From positions 62,001 through 126,000 of the forward strand of contig JBAXIB010000003.1 of the NCBI GenBank assembly GCA_037138595.1: DNA of 64,000 nucleotides, in the 5' to 3' direction. Under the pieces are notes generated by a model. The model did not search any database and was not told the DNA's origin. It was given only the letters and a program-made list of their open reading frames with translations. The position numbers and the translations under genes were made by a program. Positions 59,118 through 64,000 of this stretch are shown here, one piece after another. Position 1 is the stretch's first letter. Each line of letters starts with the position of its first letter. Source of the DNA: UBA4742 sp037138595 (GTDB lineage Bacteria > Actinomycetota > Acidimicrobiia > Acidimicrobiales > Acidimicrobilacustridaceae).

Positions 59118-60233
59118 GTGAACTTTGCGTTCTCCGAGGAGCAAGAAGAGCTCCGTACAATTGTCCGTCAGTTCCTTGACGCCAAGTCGCCCGAAACGGC
59201 CGTGCGTGAGCAAATGGAAACTGAGAACGGTTACGACGTCGCGGTCTGGAATCAGATGAGCGAACAGATGGGACTTCAGAGCCTGATCATTCCCGAGGAG
59301 TTCGGCGGCTCGGGTTACAGCTACGTCGAACTGATCGTTGTGCTCGAAGAGATGGGACGCTCGCTGTTGTGCGCCCCGTATTTCTCAACTGTCGTGCTCG
59401 GTGCTAACACGTTGATGTTTTCTGGTGATGATGCTGCCAAAGCGGCGCACCTTCCGGGAATCGCCAGCGGCGAGACCATCGCGACGTTGGCCTTCACTGA
59501 GCCAAACGGCCGATGGGACGAATCGGGTATCGAAGCGACCGCAACAGCATCGGGTGACACGTGGACGATCAACGGTACAAAGTCATTTGTGCTTGATGGA
59601 CACACCGCCGATTTGGTTTTGGTCGCGGCGCGGACGTCGGCCGGCGTCAGTATTTTTGCAGTCAAGGGTGATGCCGCTGGACTAACTCGTACGGCACTTT
59701 CCACCATGGACCAGACGCGTAAGCAAGCCAAGCTGGAATTTGCCAACGTGTCGGGAACGCTCATTGGAACCGACGGCGCTGGTTGGGACACCATCAGCAC
59801 CGTGCTCGACTTGGCAGCCGTTGCGCTTGCCGCCGAGCAGGTTGGTGGAGCCCAGAAGTGCCTCGACATGGCCGTTGAGTACGCCAAGGTACGCGTGCAG
59901 TTTGGTCGCCCCATCGGTTCGTTCCAAGCCATCAAGCACAAATGTGCTGACATGTTGCTTGAGGTTGAGTCGGCCAAGTCGGCTGCTTATTACGCCGGAT
60001 GGTGTGCCTCGGAAATGAACGACGAGCTTCCATCAGTTGCGAGCTTGGCGAAGGCGTATTGCTCCGATGCCTATTTCCACGCAGCCGCTGAAAATATCCA
60101 AATTCATGGTGGCATTGGTTTCACTTGGGAACACCCAGCTCACCTGTATTTCAAGCGAGCAAAGTCTTCCGAGTTGCTGTTTGGTGATCCGACCTATCAC
60201 CGCGAGCTTCTCGCTCAGCGCATCGGCATTTAG
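59118..60233 (+). CDS. Acyl-CoA dehydrogenase
   Basis: 371 residues. It oxidises acyl-CoA with FAD. NFAFSEEQEELRTIVRQFLDAKSPET, IIPEEFGGSGYSYVELIVVLEEMGRSLL, LAFTEPNGRWDESGI, and the C-terminal AVEYAKVRVQFGRPIGSFQAIKHKCADML and NIQIHGGIGFTWEHPAHLYFKR are typical. The subgroup without a canonical C-terminal Glu resembles FadE-type enzymes that form heteromers; a partner is not adjacent. GTG 59118 has AAGGGGG upstream. A terminator follows. Confidence 0.94.
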   Translation: MNFAFSEEQEELRTIVRQFLDAKSPETAVREQMETENGYDVAVWNQMSEQMGLQSLIIPEEFGGSGYSYVELIVVLEEMGRSLLCAPYFSTVVLGANTLMFSGDDAAKAAHLPGIASGETIATLAFTEPNGRWDESGIEATATASGDTWTINGTKSFVLDGHTADLVLVAARTSAGVSIFAVKGDAAGLTRTALSTMDQTRKQAKLEFANVSGTLIGTDGAGWDTISTVLDLAAVALAAEQVGGAQKCLDMAVEYAKVRVQFGRPIGSFQAIKHKCADMLLEVESAKSAAYYAGWCASEMNDELPSVASLAKAYCSDAYFHAAAENIQIHGGIGFTWEHPAHLYFKRAKSSELLFGDPTYHRELLAQRIGI

Positions 60234-60258
60234 TCCGATCGATTTCAACATCGTGTTT

Positions 60259-60284
60259 GAGGCCCCTGCAACCGCGGGGGCCTC
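60259..60284 (+). terminator. Rho-independent terminator-like hairpin
   Basis: GAGGCCCC (60259-60266) pairs with GGGGCCTC (60277-60284) over a 10-base loop, 25 bases after the acyl-CoA dehydrogenase stop. The run after it, TTCGCG, has few T residues, so it may be a weak or Rho-aided stop. Confidence 0.7.
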
Positions 60285-60362
60285 TTCGCGTCAACGAGTT
60301 CGAGTGCTCGCCTTGCATTCGAATCGGTTAATTCGAGCGGTCAATCGGGAGCACATCACAAC

Positions 60363-60788
60363 ATGACATTGATCGTGTTCGTTGCAACAGGGTTCGTTAT
60401 TGCGCTCATTGCAGTTGTGGCCGTCGGTGCGGTGGTGAGTCGGCTTTCGGTTCAGGCACCAGTTTCGGTATTCGATGAGGATGAAGCGGTGGACTGGATT
60501 GCCGATCGACTTCCGTTCGAAGTCGCGTCCCAGCTGAGCCCCGATGACGTCCGCTCGATTTTGATCTGGCATTTGGATTATCTCGAGCAATTGGGCGCCG
60601 CCACTGAGTCGGGGTATGCGACACCGGATTCGGCACTGGTCGTCGATGATGATGGTCTGGCCTACGTCCTCGGTCAGGCGACCGACGCGGGCCTCGACGT
60701 CGAGGACGTGCATGTTGTGGCGGTGCTCGAAGCCGAGCAGGGCTACCTCGAAGCAATTGGAGCTATCGGTCCACCGGTAAGCGATTGA
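60363..60788 (+). CDS. Small single-helix membrane protein, unknown
   Basis: 141 residues. An N-terminal membrane helix (about 3-25) leads to an acidic soluble part (VFDEDEAVDWIADRLPFEVASQLSPDDVRSILIWHLDYLEQLG) with a repeat of acidic helices toward the end. It resembles conserved actinobacterial proteins of unknown function. No catalytic motif. It lies between the acyl-CoA dehydrogenase terminator and the next small gene. Confidence 0.75.
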   Translation: MTLIVFVATGFVIALIAVVAVGAVVSRLSVQAPVSVFDEDEAVDWIADRLPFEVASQLSPDDVRSILIWHLDYLEQLGAATESGYATPDSALVVDDDGLAYVLGQATDAGLDVEDVHVVAVLEAEQGYLEAIGAIGPPVSD

Positions 60789-60859
60789 GTTGAAGCGTTC
60801 GAGCCGAATCGTTTCTCAAACGGTCCCGGTGTTGGTTTCGATTCTCCTAGAGTGAAGAT

Positions 60860-61093
60860 ATGGAACGACCGGTCAAGTTCGAACACAACCGCTGGTTGGG
60901 CGATAAGCGAACCCAAGTGGTCTATGACGTTGACGCCCTCGAAGACACAGCGATCATTGAGGAATTGCTCGACGCAGAGACCTTCATCTGCTTTGGGCCT
61001 GACACCTTGCCTGAGGCGCGAAATCGCGGCTACCGCCCCTATCGGGGTAACGGTTCTGGAATCGACACCCCTGCCGACGACCAAGAGAATTAG
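60860..61093 (+). CDS. Conserved small soluble protein, unknown
   Basis: 77 residues. MERPVKFEHNRWLGDKRTQVVYDVDALEDTAI, then a CFGPDTLPEARNRGYRPYRGN ending, look conserved in acidimicrobial relatives (from memory, not searched). A single Cys; no membrane segment. It ends nine bases before the hydrolase-fold gene and is probably in the same transcript. Function unknown. Confidence 0.75.
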   Translation: MERPVKFEHNRWLGDKRTQVVYDVDALEDTAIIEELLDAETFICFGPDTLPEARNRGYRPYRGNGSGIDTPADDQEN

Positions 61094-61102
61094 CAGGCGC
61101 TG

Positions 61103-61879
61103 GTGGAGCGCCTTTTCACGTCGAAAGGTGATGTCGGAATTTGGGGTCATATTGCCCGGCCGCGCAGCGCGCCTGGAACGCGGAGTCCTGGCGTCATCAT
61201 TTGTCATGGCTTTCCGCCCGGGAGCGACAAAGGCGAGCTGTCGGCTCGATCATTTCCTGAGCTTGCCGATCGCATAGCGACCGAGCTTGGTTGGATTGTC
61301 TTGGTGTTTTGCTTCCGAGGGTGTGGTGAGTCTGAGGGTGACTTCTCGATGGGTGGATGGCTCAATGACCTGCGAGCAGCATCGGATTTTTTTCATCGGC
61401 TCGAGGATGTCCAGGGCGTTTGGCTTGCCGGTTTTGGAACTGGCGGTGCACTGACCATGTGCGAAGCCGCCGACGACGAACGAATTTGTGGTGTTGCATC
61501 GCTGGGTTCGCCGGCCGATTTTGATGATTGGGCGGGTCATCCTCGACGACTTTTATTGCATGCGAGGGCCGCAGGAATTATCAATTCGCCGTCGTTCCCC
61601 AATTCGCTGGACCGCTGGTCGCGTGAACTGCGCGACATCCGAGCAGTTGCGGCCGCGCCACGATTGAGTCCTCGACCGCTGCTGATCGTGCACGGCTCAG
61701 ACGATGATTCTGTACCCGTGTTCGATGCTCGGGTCCTGGCTGACGCGCACGGCGATGCGGATCTTCGTATCATCGACGGTGCGGGCCACCAACTTCGCCA
61801 CGATCCTCGATCTATAGCGGTTTTGCTTGGGTGGCTCGATCGTCAGCGCAATCAAGCCGCAAGTTTGGCCAACCGCTGA
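61103..61879 (+). CDS. Alpha/beta-hydrolase-fold protein lacking the nucleophile serine
   Basis: 258 residues. IICHGFPPGSD is the usual HG segment and VWLAGFGTGGALTMC the nucleophile elbow, where the Ser position (GxSxG) is Gly112. LIVHGSDDDSVPVFDARVLAD and IDGAGHQLRHD supply Asp and His, so the other triad residues remain. It may be a non-catalytic member or use other chemistry. GTG 61103 is the start, nine bases after the preceding small gene. Confidence 0.85.
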   Translation: MERLFTSKGDVGIWGHIARPRSAPGTRSPGVIICHGFPPGSDKGELSARSFPELADRIATELGWIVLVFCFRGCGESEGDFSMGGWLNDLRAASDFFHRLEDVQGVWLAGFGTGGALTMCEAADDERICGVASLGSPADFDDWAGHPRRLLLHARAAGIINSPSFPNSLDRWSRELRDIRAVAAAPRLSPRPLLIVHGSDDDSVPVFDARVLADAHGDADLRIIDGAGHQLRHDPRSIAVLLGWLDRQRNQAASLANR

Positions 61880-61888
61880 GTGACGATT

Positions 61889-62488
61889 TCAGTCAGCTTT
61901 GGTTTTGCCTTGTTCTTTTTTCGCCTTCTTGAACGCGCGCACTCGAGCCAATGACTCGGGTGAATGAATGTCGGCGACTGATCGCGGAGTCGCATCGGAA
62001 AATGGCACTGCCGCGGTTTTCCATCCCCTTGGACGAATGCCAAAGCGTTTGGCCAAGATGGCCATGAAAATCTTGGCCTTTTCGTCGCCGAAACCTGGAA
62101 GCTCGCGCAACCGGCGGTAAAGCTCTGAGCCGCTGGTCGTGTCGCGCCAGAGTGCCTCGACATCACCGTCGTAGTTGTCGACCATGAAATTGCACAGTTC
62201 ATGGGTGCGTCGAGCCATTGCTGCTGGATAGCGGTGAAGGGCAGGTTTCGCGCAGAATAAAGTGACGACTGCGTCCGGTTCCATCGAAGCGATGAGCGCG
62301 CAATTCAACGTTCCTCCGAGGCGTTCTTGCAACGTCCACGGACCGCGGAATGCCCACTCCATAGGGACTTGCTGATCGAGCAACATGCCGATCAACAAGG
62401 CAAGCGGTTCGTCCATGAGGAATTTGTCGGCAACAGGGTTACCAGTGATGAAAAGCGGAGCGGGCATCGTCTTGGCAGAAACAACCAT
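61889..62488 (-). CDS. Uncharacterised HhH-GPD superfamily protein
   Basis: 199 residues. FITGNPVADKFLMDEPLALLIGMLLDQQVPMEWAFRGPWTLQERLG and LRELPGFGDEKAKIFMAILAKRFG (helix-hairpin-helix) match a family of HhH-GPD proteins in actinobacteria. There is no iron-sulfur loop and the catalytic Asp is not clear. A Lys-rich tail ends it (FKKAKKEQGKTK). ATG 62488 or 62467 may be the start. It may act in base-excision repair. Confidence 0.85.
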   Translation of the reverse strand: MVVSAKTMPAPLFITGNPVADKFLMDEPLALLIGMLLDQQVPMEWAFRGPWTLQERLGGTLNCALIASMEPDAVVTLFCAKPALHRYPAAMARRTHELCNFMVDNYDGDVEALWRDTTSGSELYRRLRELPGFGDEKAKIFMAILAKRFGIRPRGWKTAAVPFSDATPRSVADIHSPESLARVRAFKKAKKEQGKTKAD

Positions 62489-62516
62489 GCGCCGATGCTA
62501 GTCACGGATGCATCGA

Positions 62517-64000
62517 TCATCGGCCTCGGGGGTCATCCGCGTCGGCGTCGATGCCCAGTCGTTCAATGGTTTGCGCAACCGCAGCAGGATCGAAGAGGCC
62601 CGCTTTGGCGAGTGCGGCCAATACGGCGACTTCGACATGGGCAGCATCAGTTTCGAAAAAGCGGCGCAAAGCCTCGCGTGTATCGCTGCGACCAAATCCG
62701 TCAGTTCCGAGGGGAACAAATGTGCGGCCGTCAGGAACGAAACGCCCGATCTGATCGGGGACGGCTTTCATGAAATCGGTCACGGCGATGATTGGGCCAG
62801 TGCTGTCGGCTAATCGCGCCGTAACCGGTGCAATCTGAGGCTCCTGATTGGGATGTAATCGATTCCAGCGTTCGATGCCGAGTGCATCCTCTCGCAGACG
62901 TTTATAACTTGTGGCCGACCAGAGTTCGACGCCGATTCCGTGACGCGTTGCAAGTTCGAGTTGCGCGGTTCGGGCAGCGCCTTGAGCTGAGCCAGAAAAG
63001 AGAATGGTGGCTTGTGATTGGAGTCCGGCTGGAGGCTCCGCCCACCGATAGATACCTTCGAGGATGTCTTCGTCGGTCACGTTGGCCGCGCGAGCGGGCA
63101 TGACGTAGTTCTCGTTGTACAACGTCAGATAGTAAAAAATTGAGTCGCCGCCTAGTACCCCCGAAGCATCGGCCTGGCCGTACATGCGATGAATGCCCGC
63201 CTTGATAATCGCCGCAGTTTCATACGCGAATGCCGGGTCGTAACTTTGGCAATTAGGGACCGTCGAGGAGAGGATCAAGCTCTGGCCATCTTGATGTTGG
63301 AAACCTTCGCCTTCGAGGGTGGTGCGCCCTGCAGTCGCCCCCAGTAGGAATCCTTTTGCTTGAGCATCGGCGGCCGCCCAAATGAGGTCACCCACGCGTT
63401 GAAATCCGAACATCGAATAGAAGATGAAGAATGGAACCATTGGCGTTCCGCGATGGGAATAGGAAGTCCCGGCAGCGGTAAAACTCGCCATGGCCCCGGC
63501 TTCGGTGATGCCCTCTTCGAGTATTTGGCCATGATCGGATTCGATATAGGCCAGGAGTAGCTCGCTGTCGACGGGGTCATACTGTTGACCTTTCGCGGCG
63601 TAAATCTCGAACTCGCGGAACAGCGCATCGATACCGAACGTGCGAGCCTCATCGGGAATGATTGGCACGACGCGTCGACCGAATCCTTCGGTTCGGGCCA
63701 GGTTTCGGAGGAGGCGAGTAAACGCGACAGTCGTCGAAACCGCGTGGGACCCCGAACCGAGATCAAATTCATCGAAGGCAGCATCGGGTGGCATGGGGAG
63801 TGGTTGGCGAATCGGTAGCGAACCACTCGGGAGCGAGCCATTGAGCGTGTGGCGGCGATCCATCATGTAGCGATATTCAGCTGAGTCAACCGGTGGCCGA
63901 TAAAACGGCGGGTTGTCGCCGTCGAGTGCGTCAGCATCGATGACATCTTCAAGGTGAAGTCGAGTCCGTAATTCTCGGAGCTGAATGCCAGTCATTTTCT
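62517..64000 (-). CDS. aceE: Pyruvate dehydrogenase E1 component, homodimeric type (C-terminal part)
   Basis: About 494 codons are visible; the N-terminus is beyond base 64000. It has the transketolase-like middle and C-terminal domains of AceE: RVVPIIPDEARTFGIDALFREFEIYA, GQILEEGITEAGAMASFTAAGTSYS, LLGATAGRTTLEGEGFQHQDGQS, ENYVMPA and TDGFGRSDTREALRRFFETDAAH. It decarboxylates pyruvate with thiamine diphosphate to feed acetyl-CoA. The Met at 63995 is internal, since the frame continues to the window edge (full proteins are ~900 residues). Confidence 0.95.
   Translation of the reverse strand, partial: KMTGIQLRELRTRLHLEDVIDADALDGDNPPFYRPPVDSAEYRYMMDRRHTLNGSLPSGSLPIRQPLPMPPDAAFDEFDLGSGSHAVSTTVAFTRLLRNLARTEGFGRRVVPIIPDEARTFGIDALFREFEIYAAKGQQYDPVDSELLLAYIESDHGQILEEGITEAGAMASFTAAGTSYSHRGTPMVPFFIFYSMFGFQRVGDLIWAAADAQAKGFLLGATAGRTTLEGEGFQHQDGQSLILSSTVPNCQSYDPAFAYETAAIIKAGIHRMYGQADASGVLGGDSIFYYLTLYNENYVMPARAANVTDEDILEGIYRWAEPPAGLQSQATILFSGSAQGAARTAQLELATRHGIGVELWSATSYKRLREDALGIERWNRLHPNQEPQIAPVTARLADSTGPIIAVTDFMKAVPDQIGRFVPDGRTFVPLGTDGFGRSDTREALRRFFETDAAHVEVAVLAALAKAGLFDPAAVAQTIERLGIDADADDPRGR

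Noticed and set aside
1..64000. CRISPR array, prophage, transposon or rRNA genes
   Set aside because: No regular spaced repeats, integrase, transposase, capsid or rRNA sequence was seen; the only repeats are the three short 12-mers and the tandem gene pair.

Overview
The window looks like chromosomal DNA of an actinobacterium of the class Acidimicrobiia or a close relative. Supporting points are the eno, ftsB, DUF501 and ppx genes arranged as in other Actinomycetota, a homodimeric AceE-type pyruvate dehydrogenase, a SufBD-SufC/SufS/SufU iron-sulfur island, several probable F420-dependent enzymes, many acyl-CoA enzymes, and frequent GTG starts with 4-base ATGA/GTGA overlaps. GC content looks moderate by eye (not computed). 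I see no rRNA, CRISPR array, transposase, phage gene or attachment site. Nearly all the sequence is coding, and no gap between genes exceeds about 260 bases.

Layout. 1-3451: acyl-CoA metabolism (CaiB/BaiF CoA-transferase; a degenerate HMG-CoA-synthase-like protein fused to an OB-fold; an SCP2-type thiolase). 3543-7482: a tightly packed redox cassette (membrane-anchored linker protein, ApbE, ferric-reductase-like cytochrome b, NuoF-like flavoprotein, one-cluster ferredoxin). 7608-13396: the enolase/FtsB/DUF501/Ppx block, interrupted by four unrelated genes. 13433-20313: aminotransferase, acetyltransferase, enoyl-CoA hydratase, a GalE-like/acyltransferase pair, a RecB-like nuclease and a Nei-type glycosylase. 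20353-26259: a lone sugar-binding lipoprotein, tRNA-Leu(UAA), a fatty acid desaturase behind a perfect operator-like palindrome, and two tandem phosphodiester-glycosidase-like membrane proteins. 26287-41837: a probable di-iron protein, luciferase-like oxidoreductases, secreted proteins, acyl-CoA ligase, ABC-F ATPase, fumarase, a zinc-peptidase-like protein and a long acyl-CoA dehydrogenase. 42024-50928: MaoC hydratase, MutY, hydrolases, flavin reductase, gamma-carbonic anhydrase, and a large PAS-GGDEF-EAL protein whose EAL domain is degenerate. 51110-58162: the SUF island, with two sufC genes on opposite strands and an unnamed four-cysteine protein inside the operon. 58249-64000: metallo-hydrolase, acyl-CoA dehydrogenase with a terminator, small conserved proteins, an alpha/beta-hydrolase-fold protein lacking its serine, and the C-terminal half of AceE running off the edge.

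How the genes fit together. Most are housekeeping: glycolysis, TCA cycle and pyruvate entry, fatty-acid activation and beta-oxidation, Fe-S assembly, base-excision repair and division. The stretches with least precedent are the redox cassette at 3543-7482, the four-cysteine protein in the SUF operon, the di-iron protein at 26287-27405, and the tandem glycosidase-like pair. None is a proven new system. The redox cassette is the best candidate, because it links a cytosolic NAD(P)H-type flavoprotein and ferredoxin to a membrane cytochrome b and an extracytoplasmic flavin-attaching enzyme, with no recognisable flavin acceptor nearby.
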